From positions 1,054,001 to 1,118,000 of the forward strand of contig NZ_CP008884.1 of the NCBI RefSeq assembly GCF_000725385.1: DNA of 64,000 bases, in the 5' to 3' direction. The DNA comes from Dyella japonica A8. Lineage in GTDB: Bacteria; Pseudomonadota; Gammaproteobacteria; Xanthomonadales; Rhodanobacteraceae. Under the pieces are notes generated by a model. It worked only from the letters and a program-made list of their open reading frames with translations. It was not told the origin of the DNA and ran no database searches. The position numbers and the translations under genes are program-made. Shown here piece after piece: positions 1-9,511 of this stretch; position 1 is the stretch's first letter, and every line of letters starts with the position of its first letter.

Positions 1-712
1 GTTCTACTCCAATACGGGCAAGTTGGTGTCGATCGCGGCTCCCGGTGGTGGCATCTACCAGAACGACGATGTGTCGACCGGCGTGCAAATGCAGGCTGGG
101 TTTGTCTGGTCGACGCTCAACAGTGGCTTGACGGCACCGGCTAATCCGACCTACGGCACCATGGCCGGTACCTCGCAGGCCACGCCGCATGTGTCGGGCG
201 TGGTTGCCCTGATGATCGAGGCGGTGAAGCAGGCAGGCCAGCCGGCGCTTACGCCGTTCCAGATCCAGGAGGCACTGGTGGCGTCCGCGCGTGCGTTCCC
301 GGTGAATGAGGGCTATCCGTTCGGCGCCGGCATCGTGGACGCCAACGCCGCCGTGAAGGCAGCGCTGAGTCCGGCGAGCACCCAGTTGCCGATTACACTC
401 AAGGCCGGCACGCCGGTGGTGGAAGCCGGCAACGCAGGCGATTCGACGCTCTACACTTTCACGCTGCCAGCGAATGCCACCAACCTCACCATCCGCACAT
501 TGGGGGGAACGGGCGACGTATCTTTGTACGCCAAGGTGGGTGTACCCGTGGCCGCGAATGGCTCCAATGCCGACTTCTCATCGGTCAAGCCCAACACCAA
601 TAACGAATCCATCGTTGCCACCGCGCCACCGCCGGGTACGTGGTACGTGCGCGTTACCGGTGTGAAGACCTTTGCCAACGTGCAGTTGATAGCCAACTAC
701 GTAGCGAACTGA
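1..712 (+). CDS. Subtilisin-like S8 serine protease, C-terminal part (5' truncated by window edge)
   Basis: The reading frame is open from base 2 and ends at 710-712; the start lies outside the window. The visible part holds the end of a subtilisin (S8) catalytic domain: a VSIAAPGGGI segment, then TMAGTSQATPHVSG, which carries the catalytic serine (codon 173-175). From about residue 125 to the end, a beta-rich segment (TLYTFTLP, GTWYVRVTG) looks like a pre-peptidase C-terminal (PPC) domain. Such proteins are secreted endopeptidases, and the PPC domain is often removed after export. It could be a type II secretion substrate, since a T2SS lies in the same window; that is inference. The family call is firm; the substrate is unknown. 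Confidence 0.93.
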   Translation, partial: FYSNTGKLVSIAAPGGGIYQNDDVSTGVQMQAGFVWSTLNSGLTAPANPTYGTMAGTSQATPHVSGVVALMIEAVKQAGQPALTPFQIQEALVASARAFPVNEGYPFGAGIVDANAAVKAALSPASTQLPITLKAGTPVVEAGNAGDSTLYTFTLPANATNLTIRTLGGTGDVSLYAKVGVPVAANGSNADFSSVKPNTNNESIVATAPPPGTWYVRVTGVKTFANVQLIANYVAN

Positions 713-779
713 GTGGGGCATGTCGCCCGGTTTCCCGGCAGGTCCAGAACCGTCGGGGCCGGGCACATGTTTTTCCTGC

Positions 780-2075
780 TCAAGACGCCGGCGCGTTGAG
801 ATAATCCAGCGTCGCCTGCAGCATCGACTCCATGCCGATCTTCAGCGCGCCTTCGTCCATGAAGAATTTCGGCGAATGGTTGGCGGGGGCCGCCAGCGCA
901 TCCTGCCCCGTGGGCGTGGAGCCGACGAAGAAATACACGCTGGGTACTTCCTTCGCGAAGTAGGCGAAATCTTCCGAGGCCATCCACGGTTTGGCCTCGA
1001 TCACATGGTCGCCGCCGATGGCCTTGCCGATGCTGGCGCGCACGCGTGCCGCCAGTGCGGGATCGTTCACCAGCACGGGGTTGCTGTCGCCCACCGGGAT
1101 CTGCGTTTCCACGGTGGCGCCGTTCGCTTCAGCGACGTGTTCGGCGATGCTCTTGAGGTTGTCCATCGCCTGCTGGCGCATGCCGGCGTCGAAGGTGCGC
1201 AGCGTGCCCTGCAGTTCCACCTTGTCGGGCACGATGTTGTAGCGCGCCCCGCCTTCGACGATGCCGAAGCTGAGCACGGCGGGCAGGTCGCTGATGTTGA
1301 GCCTGCGGCTGACGATGGTCTGCGCGGCGCTGATGATTTCCGCCGACGTCACGATCGGGTCGATGCCGCCCCACGGCATCGCGCCGTGCGTCTGCTTGCC
1401 GTGCACCACCATCTTGAACCAGTCCGAACCCGCCATGGTCGGGCCGGGGCGCACCGATACCATGCCGACGTTGAGCGAACTGACCACGTGCATGCCGAAC
1501 ATCGCGTCAGGCTTGAAATCACGGAACACGCCATCCTTCAGCATCAGCGACGCACCGCCTTGCTCGCCGGCGGGGGCGCCTTCCTCGGCAGGCTGGAACA
1601 CGAACATCACCTCGCCCGGCAGGTCTTTCTTCATGCCGGCAAGTACGGTGGCGAGGCCAAGCAACATGGCGGTGTGCGCATCGTGGCCGCAGGCGTGCAT
1701 CACGCCGACCTGTTTGCCACGGTATTCGCCCTTGGCCTTGGAGGCGAACGGCAGATCCACTTCTTCAGTGACGGGTAGCGCATCCATGTCGGCGCGGATG
1801 GCGAGCTTCGGTCCCGGCTTGCCGCCCTTGAGGATGCCCACCACGCCGGTATGCGCGATACCGGTGTGCACCTCCAGCCCCAGTTTCTTCAGCTGCGCAG
1901 CGACCAGGGCCGAGGTACGCGTTTCCCGGTTGCTGAGTTCGGGATGCTGGTGGATATCGCGTCGCCAGGCGGTGACCTGCGGCAGTTCACCCTGCACGAG
2001 TTGCGTGGTGTCCGCGGCATGGGCGGTGCCGGCGATGACAGTGGCGACGGCCAGGGCGAGCGAGGTCAGGCGCAT
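780..2075 (-). CDS. Secreted M20-family amidohydrolase/metallopeptidase
   Basis: 431 residues. An ATG at 2075 preceded by GGAGA fits the mature gene; the longer upstream frame runs through REP sequence and is rejected as a start. The N-terminus is a clear signal peptide (about 20 residues, ending GTAHA). Zn-binding motifs of the M20D amidohydrolases are present: HACGHDAHTAM (Cys/His/Asp ligands) and QPAEEGAPAGE (catalytic Glu pair), with a dimerisation/lid domain between. Relatives hydrolyse N-acyl amino acids (hippurate, N-acetyl-amino acids) or peptides. The signal peptide places it in the periplasm. The gene is convergent with the protease before it and divergent from the acyl-CoA ligase. 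The exact substrate cannot be told. Confidence 0.9.
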   Translation of the reverse strand: MRLTSLALAVATVIAGTAHAADTTQLVQGELPQVTAWRRDIHQHPELSNRETRTSALVAAQLKKLGLEVHTGIAHTGVVGILKGGKPGPKLAIRADMDALPVTEEVDLPFASKAKGEYRGKQVGVMHACGHDAHTAMLLGLATVLAGMKKDLPGEVMFVFQPAEEGAPAGEQGGASLMLKDGVFRDFKPDAMFGMHVVSSLNVGMVSVRPGPTMAGSDWFKMVVHGKQTHGAMPWGGIDPIVTSAEIISAAQTIVSRRLNISDLPAVLSFGIVEGGARYNIVPDKVELQGTLRTFDAGMRQQAMDNLKSIAEHVAEANGATVETQIPVGDSNPVLVNDPALAARVRASIGKAIGGDHVIEAKPWMASEDFAYFAKEVPSVYFFVGSTPTGQDALAAPANHSPKFFMDEGALKIGMESMLQATLDYLNAPAS

Positions 2076-2124
2076 GGTGAGTGTCTCCGCGTAAGGTGCT
2101 ACCGATCCTAGCAAGCCCGCACCC

Positions 2125-2300
2125 CCTGTAGGAGCGCACTTGTGCGCGACCACAGCATCTCGTCGTTGCTGCTCCGTTGGCTGTCGCCCCCAGGGTGGGC
2201 TCCCACACAAACCGCGACCCCGCCTACCCTGTGGGAGCGCACCCTGTGCGCGAGGGCCGCGCTACATCGTCACCGCGTCGTCGGCTTGTCGCCCACGCGA
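2125..2300. repeat. Two REP-type palindromic units (copies 1 and 2)
   Basis: Copy 1 (2125-2210) runs from GTAGGAGCGCACTTGTGCGC to GGGTGGGCTCCCACA. Copy 2 (2228-2300) starts GTGGGAGCGCACCCTGTGCG and ends at GCTTGTCGCCCACGCG. Each has a left arm and an inverted right arm separated by about 40 bp. The same unit occurs at 4105, 6649, 9772, 20234, 22841 and 45572. It fills most of the gap 2076-2410 between two divergent genes. Confidence 0.85.
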
Positions 2301-2332
2301 TAGGCGCTTGAAGACATCCCATCGCACCGTTC

Positions 2333-2348
2333 ATCGACCAAGGTCGAT
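2333..2348. promoter_or_regulatory. Inverted repeat upstream of acyl-CoA ligase (possible operator)
   Basis: ATCGACC-AA-GGTCGAT, two 7-bp arms, lies 63 bp before the acyl-CoA ligase start and just downstream of the REP units. Its size and position suit a dimeric repressor (TetR-like regulators are common for acyl-CoA ligases), but no regulator is adjacent. Inference only. Confidence 0.35.
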
Positions 2349-2410
2349 AACCCCGCCGACCCCGATAAACCCGGTGCTATGCTCGGTTCCCGTACCCAGA
2401 GAATCCCGCC

Positions 2411-4090
2411 ATGCCTGCCGCGAGCTACGTCCAGGGAGCCAGTTCGCAGCCGCTGCTTGGGGACACCGTGGGTGGCCTGCTGGACCGTATCGCGGCCGCT
2501 TATCCGGAGCGGCCGGCGCTGGTGGTGCGCTCGCAGGGCATTCGCCTCGATTACCGGCAATTCCACGCCGACGTGGAGCGCGTCGCCGCCGGCCTGTTGT
2601 CGCTGGGCCTGCAGCGGGGCGATCGCATCGGCATCTGGGCGCCCAACCGTGCGGAATGGGTGGTGCTGCAGTTCGCCGCGCCCAAGGCAGGGCTGATCCT
2701 GGTCAACATCAACCCCGCTTATCGCCTGCATGAGCTGGAGTACGCGCTCAACAAGGTGCGCTGCCGCGCGCTGGTATTGCCGCGGCGCTTCAAGTCCTCG
2801 CACTACCTCGACATGCTGATGGAACTGGCGCCTGAACTCGCCGATAGCGCGGCCGGCGCGCTGCAATCGGAGCGGTTGCCGTCCCTGCGTGAGGTGATCC
2901 TGCTCGATGACGACGCGGCGCCGGGCACGCGTCGCTGGACCGAACTGGCCGCGCGCGCCGATGCGCAGGCGATCGCGCACCTGCACGCGGTGGAGAAGGA
3001 GCTTGGTTTCGACGATGCGGTGAACATCCAGTTCACCTCCGGCACCACCGGCGCGCCCAAGGGCGCGACGCTCACGCACCACAACATCGTCAACAACGGC
3101 TTTTTCATCGGCGAGGCGATGCGCCTTACCGAGCAGGACAGGCTGTGCATCCCCGTGCCGTTCTACCACTGCTTCGGCATGGTGCTGGGCAACCTGGCCT
3201 GCGTGACGCACGGTGCCTGCATGGTGATCCCCGGCGAAGGCTTCGACGTGCTCGCCACGCTGGAGGCCGTGCAGGAAGAACGCTGCACCGGCCTGCACGG
3301 CGTGCCGACCATGTTCATCGCGGAACTGGAGCACCCTCAGTTTCGCCACTTCGACCTGAGCTCGTTGCGCACCGGCATCATGGCGGGCTCGCCGTGTCCC
3401 ATCGAGGTGATGCGCCGCGTGGTGGAGGACATGCACATGAGCGAGGTCACCATCGCCTATGGCATGACGGAAACCAGTCCGGTGAGTTTCCAGTCGACCA
3501 CCAGCGATCCGCTGGAGCGGCGCGTCGGCAGCGTCGGGCGCATCCACCCGCACGTGGAAGTGAAGCTGGTGGATGAACACGGCCGTGTGGTGCCGCGCGG
3601 CACCACGGGCGAACTGTGCACGCGGGGCTACTCGGTGATGCTCGGCTACTGGGAAGACGAGGCGCGCACGCGCGAAGCCATCGACGAGGCACGCTGGATG
3701 CATACCGGCGACCTCGCCGTGATCGACGAGGCGGGCTACTGCACCATTGTGGGGCGTCTCAAGGACATGATCATCCGCGGTGGCGAGAACATCTATCCAC
3801 GCGAGATCGAGGAATTCCTCTACACCCATCCCAAGGTACAGGACGTGCAGGTGTTCGGCGTGCCGGACGAGAAGTTCGGCGAGCAGGTGTGCGCGTGGAT
3901 ATGCCTGCGCCAAGGCTGCGAATCCAGCGAGGCGGAAATCCAGAGCTACTGCCGCCACCATCTTGCGTACTTCAAGGTGCCGCACTACGTGCGCTTCGTT
4001 GACGCCTTCCCCATGACGGTGACCGGCAAGGTGCAGAAGTACCTGATGCGCGAGGCGATGGCGGAGGAGTTGAAGCTGCCCGTCGTGTGA
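2411..4090 (+). CDS. AMP-dependent acyl-CoA synthetase (ACSF2-like fatty acyl-CoA ligase)
   Basis: 559 residues, of the ANL (acyl/aryl-CoA ligase) superfamily. The P-loop-like A3 motif [18 protein letters not shown] lies near residue 205, the A5 motif YGMTETSP near 350, the A7 motif HTGDLAVID near 430, the hinge [17 protein letters not shown] near 455, and the C-terminal catalytic Lys in [11 protein letters not shown] near 540. It should activate a carboxylic acid to its CoA thioester via an acyl-AMP in the cytoplasm. The overall pattern resembles medium/long-chain ligases of the ACSF2/FadD35 type rather than E. coli FadD. No signal peptide. It is monocistronic, flanked by REP units on both sides. 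Chain-length preference is not predictable. Confidence 0.9.
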   Translation: MPAASYVQGASSQPLLGDTVGGLLDRIAAAYPERPALVVRSQGIRLDYRQFHADVERVAAGLLSLGLQRGDRIGIWAPNRAEWVVLQFAAPKAGLILVNINPAYRLHELEYALNKVRCRALVLPRRFKSSHYLDMLMELAPELADSAAGALQSERLPSLREVILLDDDAAPGTRRWTELAARADAQAIAHLHAVEKELGFDDAVNIQFTSGTTGAPKGATLTHHNIVNNGFFIGEAMRLTEQDRLCIPVPFYHCFGMVLGNLACVTHGACMVIPGEGFDVLATLEAVQEERCTGLHGVPTMFIAELEHPQFRHFDLSSLRTGIMAGSPCPIEVMRRVVEDMHMSEVTIAYGMTETSPVSFQSTTSDPLERRVGSVGRIHPHVEVKLVDEHGRVVPRGTTGELCTRGYSVMLGYWEDEARTREAIDEARWMHTGDLAVIDEAGYCTIVGRLKDMIIRGGENIYPREIEEFLYTHPKVQDVQVFGVPDEKFGEQVCAWICLRQGCESSEAEIQSYCRHHLAYFKVPHYVRFVDAFPMTVTGKVQKYLMREAMAEELKLPVV

Positions 4091-4104
4091 CGAAGCGCGC
4101 CCTT

Positions 4105-4190
4105 GGTGGGAGCGCACCCTGTGCGCGACCGCGGCGCCGCATGGTCACCGCTCCGTTGGTTTGTCGCCCACAGGGTGGGCTCCCACAGAA
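4105..4190. repeat. REP-type palindromic pair (copy 3)
   Basis: Left arm GTGGGAGCGCACCCTGTGCG, right arm GCCCACAGGGTGGGCTCCCA, about 40 bp apart. It lies between the convergent ends of the acyl-CoA ligase and the EAL protein. The right arm is the GTGGGC variant rather than GTGCGC. Confidence 0.85.
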
Positions 4191-4219
4191 GGCGGTGCGC
4201 GGCCGCCTGGAAGAAAACC

Positions 4220-6061
4220 TCACCCGCCCCAGCGCACCGCACGTCGCGAGGGCAAGGCCTCGTGCGCGGCGAGCCAGGCCGGCACATCGCATGAAGGCAT
4301 CGGATAGGCGATGTGGAAGCCCTGCGCTTCATCGCAGGCCATGCCCAGCACGCTTTCGTAGATGGTCGCTGTTTCCACGCCTTCCACCACCACGCGGAAG
4401 CCCATGTTGCGCGCCAGGTTTGCCACGGAGCGCACGATGGCCTCGTCGTGCGGGCTGGTACCCATGCCGCGCACGAAGGACTGGTCGATCTTCAGGGTGG
4501 TGGCCGGCATCTGGCGCAGCGCGGCCAGGTTGCTGTAACCGGTACCGAAATCGTCGATGGCGATGCCCGCGCCCAGTTGGCGGATCGCGGTGAGATGACG
4601 ACGCGTGAGCGCGCTGTGCTCCATCAGCGTGCTCTCGGTGAACTCCAGTTCCAGCGAGTCCAGCCCGATCTTGTGGCGCTCGGCCACCGCTTGCAGGCGG
4701 GTGACCAGGTCGGCATCGAGATCGGTGCTGGAGACATTGAGCGACAGCTTGATGTCGTGGCCGTCGCGCCGCCACGCGGCGAGTTGGGCGACGCTGCGTT
4801 CCATCACCCATTGCGTCAGCGAATGCATCAGGCCGGCGCGTTCGGCCAGCGCCACGAAGTGCGCGGGCGGCACGGCGCCCAGCGTGGGATGGTGCCAGCG
4901 CGCCAGTGCTTCCACCGCCACGCAGCGGCCGGTGTCCAGGTCGATGCGCGGCTGGTAATGCAGGTCAAGTTCGGCGCCCTCGTTGAGCGCCGCGGCCAGT
5001 TCGGTGACCAGCAGGAATTCCTGCCGTTGCTGTTCGTCCTGCAGGCGGTTGTAGACCGCCCAGCCGCGCGGGCTCTGCTGGGCCGCATACGAGGCGTTCA
5101 TCACCAGCCGCAGCGGATCGCCGCCGCGCAGTTCGTTCGCGTTGATCTTCAGCAACCCCACGCCCGGCTGGATGGTGATGGGAATGCCGAGGCAATCGAA
5201 CGGCTGCCGCAGTCGGGCGACCAGATCGTCCAGCCGCGCGGTGTCATCAAGCAGGTGGTGATCCGGGAGCACGGCGGCGAAACGCGTCGGGCCCACGTGA
5301 TACAGGCGCGTGTCCGGCGGAATCCAGGCCAGGGTACGCGCAGCGACGGCGCGCATCAGCTCGTCCGAATAGGCGTGGCCCATGGCGCGGATGAAAGCGT
5401 TGAAGCGCTGCACCGGCGCCACGTCGACGGCGATGACCCATGCGTGGTGCGCGTCTTCCTGCAGGTGCTTGCGCAGGTCGTCGAAGAACGCATAGCGGTG
5501 CGGCAGCTGCGTGATGGGATCGGTGCGCCCGAGGTAACTGCGCAACACCACGCCCGCGCCGATCAGCGAGGCGGCGTCGCGCAAGGCGGTCTGCTCGCTT
5601 TCGCTGAGCTGCGCGCGCGGTTGCGAATCCATCACGCACAAGGCGCCGATGTGCAGCCCGGTGAGCGTGCCGACCGGCTCGCTGGCGAAGAACCGGACGG
5701 GCCCGGGCCCGGCCGTCAGTGGCGGGGAAGCATCACGCAGCCGCTCGTCGTCCAATGCATCGAGCACCACATGCGGGGCGAGGCTTCGAGCCGCCTGCAG
5801 AAACAAGGGGTGCAGCGTGCGCGGGCCGCTGGCCGGCACTTCGTTGCCATCGGCGAACCAGTAGGCGGCGCCGCTGTTGAGCACCAGCGCCACCAGCGGC
5901 ACGCCAAGCGAACGGGTGACCAGTCGCACCACGGCATCGAAGCCCGGCACGGCGAAACTGTCTGCCGAGGCGGCCTGCTCCACGGGCAGGTCGGCGGCGG
6001 GCGATGTTGCCTGATGCCCAGCCGCATGCTGCCCCGGACCCCAACCCGTGGTCGTGCGCAT
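4220..6061 (-). CDS. GAF - degenerate GGDEF - EAL protein, probable c-di-GMP phosphodiesterase
   Basis: 613 residues with no membrane segments. A GAF-like sensor spans about residues 35-170, a GGDEF-fold domain about 185-340 and an EAL domain about 350-600. The GGDEF signature is replaced (VGPTRFAAVLP), so cyclase activity is unlikely. The EAL domain keeps its catalytic set: VEALARW, LNVSS, EFTES, IDDFGTGYS, LKIDQSF and VEGVET. It should therefore hydrolyse c-di-GMP to pGpG in the cytoplasm, with the GGDEF remnant possibly binding GTP as a regulatory site. ATG at 6061 is used. It is isolated, with the next minus-strand gene 136 bp upstream. Targets (motility, biofilm, secretion) are unknown. 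Confidence 0.92.
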   Translation of the reverse strand: MRTTTGWGPGQHAAGHQATSPAADLPVEQAASADSFAVPGFDAVVRLVTRSLGVPLVALVLNSGAAYWFADGNEVPASGPRTLHPLFLQAARSLAPHVVLDALDDERLRDASPPLTAGPGPVRFFASEPVGTLTGLHIGALCVMDSQPRAQLSESEQTALRDAASLIGAGVVLRSYLGRTDPITQLPHRYAFFDDLRKHLQEDAHHAWVIAVDVAPVQRFNAFIRAMGHAYSDELMRAVAARTLAWIPPDTRLYHVGPTRFAAVLPDHHLLDDTARLDDLVARLRQPFDCLGIPITIQPGVGLLKINANELRGGDPLRLVMNASYAAQQSPRGWAVYNRLQDEQQRQEFLLVTELAAALNEGAELDLHYQPRIDLDTGRCVAVEALARWHHPTLGAVPPAHFVALAERAGLMHSLTQWVMERSVAQLAAWRRDGHDIKLSLNVSSTDLDADLVTRLQAVAERHKIGLDSLELEFTESTLMEHSALTRRHLTAIRQLGAGIAIDDFGTGYSNLAALRQMPATTLKIDQSFVRGMGTSPHDEAIVRSVANLARNMGFRVVVEGVETATIYESVLGMACDEAQGFHIAYPMPSCDVPAWLAAHEALPSRRAVRWGG

Positions 6062-6197
6062 CGCGTCTTGCCCCCTGCAGGACCAGTGTCCTGCTACGCA
6101 GCGCAGGCTACTCCAGCCCCTTCGCGGACCGCAATGAGGCCATTGTGTCTATGACGCGGGTCGACGTTTCAAACGCCACGGTGGTGTCACGTGACCT

Positions 6198-6575
6198 TCA
6201 TGATTTGACGCTGAAGTCGATTTCGATGGGGTAGGGCACGGGTTTGGCCGGCGGTGCCGGCAAGGTGAGGCCCGTGAAATGACTGGCCATGCACTTGGCC
6301 ACGGCGATCTCGGGCTGGACGGCGATGCCTGTCAGCCGGCCATCCGCCGTCACGTCGGCAACCAGGGTGAAGGGCGTCTTGTCCGCCGGCTGGCTGCCGG
6401 CCAGGCAGGTCTTGTAGGCATCGGTGGTGAGATTGCCGATGCGTTCCCACATCTGCTTCTGGTAGCCCGGCCCGGTCGCGGCGCCTTCGGCGAGCTTGGC
6501 CTGGGTGACGCGCGTATGGAAATCCGCACCGGCGGCAGGGCTCAGCTGCAGGGCGAGGGCGAGCAGGATCGACAT
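6198..6575 (-). CDS. Small exported protein of unknown function
   Basis: About 125 residues from ATG 6575; an ATG 15 bases further upstream is also possible. It begins with a hydrophobic signal sequence (SILLALALQLSPAAGA). The mature part has two cysteines (KTCLAGS and AKCMASH), which may form a disulfide. The end, VTADGRLTGIAVQP followed by CMASHFTGLTLPAPP and PIEIDFSV, faintly resembles a TonB C-terminal-like fold (a DGR turn, a later cysteine, a terminal beta strand). No family is recognised with certainty. It is co-oriented with zapE but separated from it by a REP pair. Confidence 0.7.
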   Translation of the reverse strand: MSILLALALQLSPAAGADFHTRVTQAKLAEGAATGPGYQKQMWERIGNLTTDAYKTCLAGSQPADKTPFTLVADVTADGRLTGIAVQPEIAVAKCMASHFTGLTLPAPPAKPVPYPIEIDFSVKS

Positions 6576-6648
6576 GGCGGCTCCGGCCAATGAGATGGGG
6601 TCACGTTAGCAGCAGCACGGTGAGGTTTCACCGTGGCACGGATGGCGT

Positions 6649-6738
6649 CCTGTGGGAGCGCACCCTGTGCGCGACGGGCATGTCATCCGTGCGAAAGCCG
6701 GCCACTGTGGCAGTCGCGCACAGGGTGCGCTCCCACCA
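6649..6738. repeat. REP-type palindromic pair (copy 4)
   Basis: GTGGGAGCGCACCCTGTGCG ... GCGCACAGGGTGCGCTCCCA, with arms fully inverted and the GTGCGC variant on the right. It sits between the small exported gene and the zapE stop codon, within 20 bp of the latter. Confidence 0.85.
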
Positions 6739-6755
6739 GAGCGGCGCGATGTCGG

Positions 6756-7877
6756 TTACGGCAAATGCTCGCTCGCGAGGTATTCCTCGCTCTGCATCTC
6801 GATCAGGCGCGACTCGGTACGGCCGAACTCCGCGCGCAGACGCTCGCCGTCGTACAGCTCGGTGATCGGTGCGGCGGCGGAAAGGATCAGCTTCACGTGG
6901 CGGTCGTAGAACTCGTCCACCAGCAGCACGAAGCGCCGTGCGGCGTCATCGGTGTAGACGGTGAACTGCGGCACGTTGGAGATGATCACGGCGGGGCCGG
7001 TCTTGGCCAGCTCGATGTAGTCGGACACGGCACGCGGCCCTTCGCACAGCGCCTCGAAATCGAACCACAGGATGTTGCGCGCACGCTTGCGCACCGGAAT
7101 CGGGCGGTCGTTGACGGTAATCTCGCCGCCATCCTGCACCGGGCCATCTGCCTGCGTGGTGAAGATGCGCGACAGCGCGCGCTCGGCCTCCGGACCCGGT
7201 GGCGTCTGGTACACCGCCGCCTGGGTGAGCGCACGCAGGCGCCAGTCGTGCGAGGAGATCATCTGCACCACGCGGCAATGCTTTTCGATCAGCGCGATGG
7301 CGGGCAGGAAGCGCGCGCGCTGCAGGCCGTCCTTGTACAGATTCCCCGGCGCCGTGTTGGAGGTGGTCACCAGCGTCACCCCGCGCTCGAACAGCGCCTG
7401 CAGCAACGTAGCGAGGATCATGGCGTCGCCGATGTCGTTCACCAGGAACTCGTCCAGGCACACCACGCGACAGCGCGAGGCGATGTGGGCGGCGACGTCG
7501 ATCAGTGGATCCTGCCGCTCGCCCAGTTCGCGCAACTGCTCGTGCACCTCGCCCATGAAGCGGTGGTAATGCCGGCGCAGCGCCATGCCCTGCGGCAGGC
7601 TCGCCACGAACATGTCCATCAGGAAGGTCTTCCCGCGGCCGACGCTGCCCCACAGGTACAGGCCCTGCACGCCTTCGCGCGTGTCGTTGCCCAGCAGCGA
7701 TTTCAGACGCCCGAACAGGCCGCCGCCATTGCCGTTGCCGATTGCCGCGATGAGCTCGGCATGCATGCGGTCGAACTCCGGCAGCAAGGCTTGCTGTGCC
7801 GGATCGGCTTCCCAGCGGTGTGCGCTGACGCCTTCGTGGTAACGCGCGCTGGGCGCGAGCAGGGGGGTGTTGCTCAT
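6756..7877 (-). CDS. zapE: Cell division protein ZapE (AFG1-like ATPase)
   Basis: 373 residues, the usual size of bacterial ZapE. Walker A is GLYLWGSVGRGKTFLMD (near residue 75), the Walker B/sensor region is VVCLDEFLVNDIGDA (near 145), and the family segment VTLVTTSNTAP follows near 175. FDFEALCEGPRAVSDYIEL and LVDEFYDRHVKL in the C-terminal half are typical of ZapE. It is a cytoplasmic ATPase that acts at the constricting Z-ring and destabilises FtsZ polymers in E. coli. Start ATG at 7877. It lies 70 bp downstream, on the same strand, of the alpha/beta hydrolase and could be cotranscribed with it. Confidence 0.95.
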   Translation of the reverse strand: MSNTPLLAPSARYHEGVSAHRWEADPAQQALLPEFDRMHAELIAAIGNGNGGGLFGRLKSLLGNDTREGVQGLYLWGSVGRGKTFLMDMFVASLPQGMALRRHYHRFMGEVHEQLRELGERQDPLIDVAAHIASRCRVVCLDEFLVNDIGDAMILATLLQALFERGVTLVTTSNTAPGNLYKDGLQRARFLPAIALIEKHCRVVQMISSHDWRLRALTQAAVYQTPPGPEAERALSRIFTTQADGPVQDGGEITVNDRPIPVRKRARNILWFDFEALCEGPRAVSDYIELAKTGPAVIISNVPQFTVYTDDAARRFVLLVDEFYDRHVKLILSAAAPITELYDGERLRAEFGRTESRLIEMQSEEYLASEHLP

Positions 7878-7947
7878 GGGTACGGCGGACTCTACGGGCG
7901 CCCCGCGGGGAGACGGGGCATCGACACAGGGGGAGAAGCGTGCGGCA

Positions 7948-8637
7948 TCAATCCTGACGCAGCGGCGGCAGCCACGGCTGCACGGCGTGCTTGATGGCGC
8001 CGCGCAGATCCATCAGGCGGCGATGGAAGAAGTGGCTGGTTTCCGGCATGCGCACCAGCTCGGGCTTTTTCCGCATGCCGTCGATCCAGTCGAACACGGC
8101 CTGCGGGTCGACGATTTCGTCTTCCTCACCCTGCACGACCAGCCACGGGCAGGTCGGCAGCTGGATGTCCTCGAACGGCCAGCGGCCGGCCGGCGGGGCG
8201 ATGCTGATCAGCGCGTCGGCGTGCAGGCGCACCGCGTTGCGGATGGAGACATAGCTGCCGAAGGAGAAGCCCGCCAGCCACAGCGCATCGTCCGGGCGCA
8301 GGCTGCGCACCCAGGCGGCCACGGCGGCCAGGTCGTCGCCTTCGCCGTTGCCGTGGTCATACGTGCCTTCGGACTCGCCGGTGCCGCGGAAATTGAAGCG
8401 CACCGTATCCAGCCCCGACTCGCGCAGGGAGCGCTCCACCATCGTCACCACCTTGTTGTGCATGGTGCCGCCCTGCAGCGGGTGCGGATGGCAGATGATG
8501 GCGGTGCCGCGGCGTGCCTCTTCGGGCACAGCCACGTCGCTGACGGCTTCGAGCTTGCCGGCCGGGCCGTCCAGCGCGAAGCTGGCAGCCTGTTCCGGAA
8601 AATCGTCGGGCTGGGTGGGGATGATCACGGGGTTCAT
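7948..8637 (-). CDS. Alpha/beta hydrolase (COG2945-like)
   Basis: 229 residues from ATG 8637 (MNPVIIPTQ). An alpha/beta-hydrolase fold is seen: CHPHPLQGGTMHNKV early (oxyanion region), FRGTGESEG, the nucleophile elbow GFSFGSYVS (Ser near residue 110), VVQGEEDEIVDP carrying the acidic residue near 165, and the catalytic His in ETSHFFHRR near 200. This architecture matches the small cytoplasmic hydrolases of COG2945 whose substrates are unknown. No signal peptide. It is divergent from acpH with only 48 bp between starts, so the two share a short promoter region. Confidence 0.85.
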   Translation of the reverse strand: MNPVIIPTQPDDFPEQAASFALDGPAGKLEAVSDVAVPEEARRGTAIICHPHPLQGGTMHNKVVTMVERSLRESGLDTVRFNFRGTGESEGTYDHGNGEGDDLAAVAAWVRSLRPDDALWLAGFSFGSYVSIRNAVRLHADALISIAPPAGRWPFEDIQLPTCPWLVVQGEEDEIVDPQAVFDWIDGMRKKPELVRMPETSHFFHRRLMDLRGAIKHAVQPWLPPLRQD

Positions 8638-8685
8638 GGACAAGATGATAACCGCCGCGTGCCCCGGGCGTTCGGGAGGGCACCC

Positions 8686-9279
8686 ATGAATCATCTGGCG
8701 CACGCGTTGCTGGCCGGGGACGACGAGCTGCTGCGGCTCGGCGGCCTGATGGGGGATTTCGTCCACGGGCAGCCTGATCCGGCCTTGCCCGAAGGCGTGA
8801 TTACCGGCATCCGCCTGCATCGCGCGATCGATGTCTATACCGACAGCCATCCTGAGGTGCTGGAGGCGCGGTCGCTGTTGCCGGTGCCGTTCCGGCGCTA
8901 CGGGGGCATCCTGCTGGACATGTGGTTCGATCACCTGCTCGCCCGCGATTTCCCGCGCTGGAGCGAGCATCCGCTGGAGGCTTATTCGGCCAGCGTGCGG
9001 GCCTTGCTCTATCGCTATGAACCATTATTGCCCCCGGGGCTGTTGCGCTTCCGGCACTACATGGATGCCCATGCGTTGCCGGGCGGTTATGCGCGAACGG
9101 AGGAGCTTGGCGCGGCACTCGATGGCATTTCCCATCGCCTGAGCCGGGCCAACCCCGTGGGCGAGGCGATGCCGGTGCTGGTGGGGCTGGAGCGGCCGCT
9201 GCAAGCGAGGTTTGAGGTGTTTTTTCCGCAGCTGCAGGGGTTTGCGAAGGGGTGGGTGGAGGCGAATGGGGGTGGGTAG
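8686..9279 (+). CDS. acpH: Acyl carrier protein phosphodiesterase
   Basis: 197 residues. ATG 8686 follows GGGAGGG at an ideal distance, which decides the start over the longer frame from 7867. The sequence MNHLAHALLAG, the metal-binding MGDFVHG and the helical HRAIDVYTDSHP match AcpH (DUF479), an HD-like hydrolase that removes the 4'-phosphopantetheine arm from holo-ACP to give apo-ACP in the cytoplasm. LLDMWFDHLLARDF is another family hallmark. Length fits the family. Immediately downstream begins a large composite repeat with no genes. Confidence 0.93.
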   Translation: MNHLAHALLAGDDELLRLGGLMGDFVHGQPDPALPEGVITGIRLHRAIDVYTDSHPEVLEARSLLPVPFRRYGGILLDMWFDHLLARDFPRWSEHPLEAYSASVRALLYRYEPLLPPGLLRFRHYMDAHALPGGYARTEELGAALDGISHRLSRANPVGEAMPVLVGLERPLQARFEVFFPQLQGFAKGWVEANGGG

Positions 9280-9449
9280 GGGTGAGGGGGAAGTTAGTCT
9301 CACCCTGATCTGGCCTCATCGCTTCGCTCTTTAACCGTCATCCCGGCGTAGGCCGGGATCCAGTAGCGTCGGTGGTCGGTTTTATCTCAGGCCTTCCGGC
9401 GATCTGGCCGCCTGCGCGGCGGGCGTTCCGCCCTCCTGCCGGAGGCCGG

Positions 9450-9483
9450 GTCACTTTCTCTTGCTTGCCCAAGAGAAAGTAAC
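9450..9483. repeat. Long A/T-rich-armed hairpin A of composite element 1
   Basis: Arms GTCACTTTCTCTTG (9450-9463) and CAAGAGAAAGTAAC (9470-9483) pair over 14 bp with one mismatch around a 6-base loop. The equivalent stem in element 2 (45141-45174) differs at three pairs, all compensatory. Confidence 0.9.
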
Positions 9484-9511
9484 CAAAGAGAAGGGCCCCC
9501 CGGATGACGCG

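Noticed and set aside
4313..6154. A 613-codon plus-strand frame opposite the EAL protein
   Set aside because: Its translation lacks family features, whereas the minus strand encodes a protein with intact GAF, GGDEF-fold and EAL domains.
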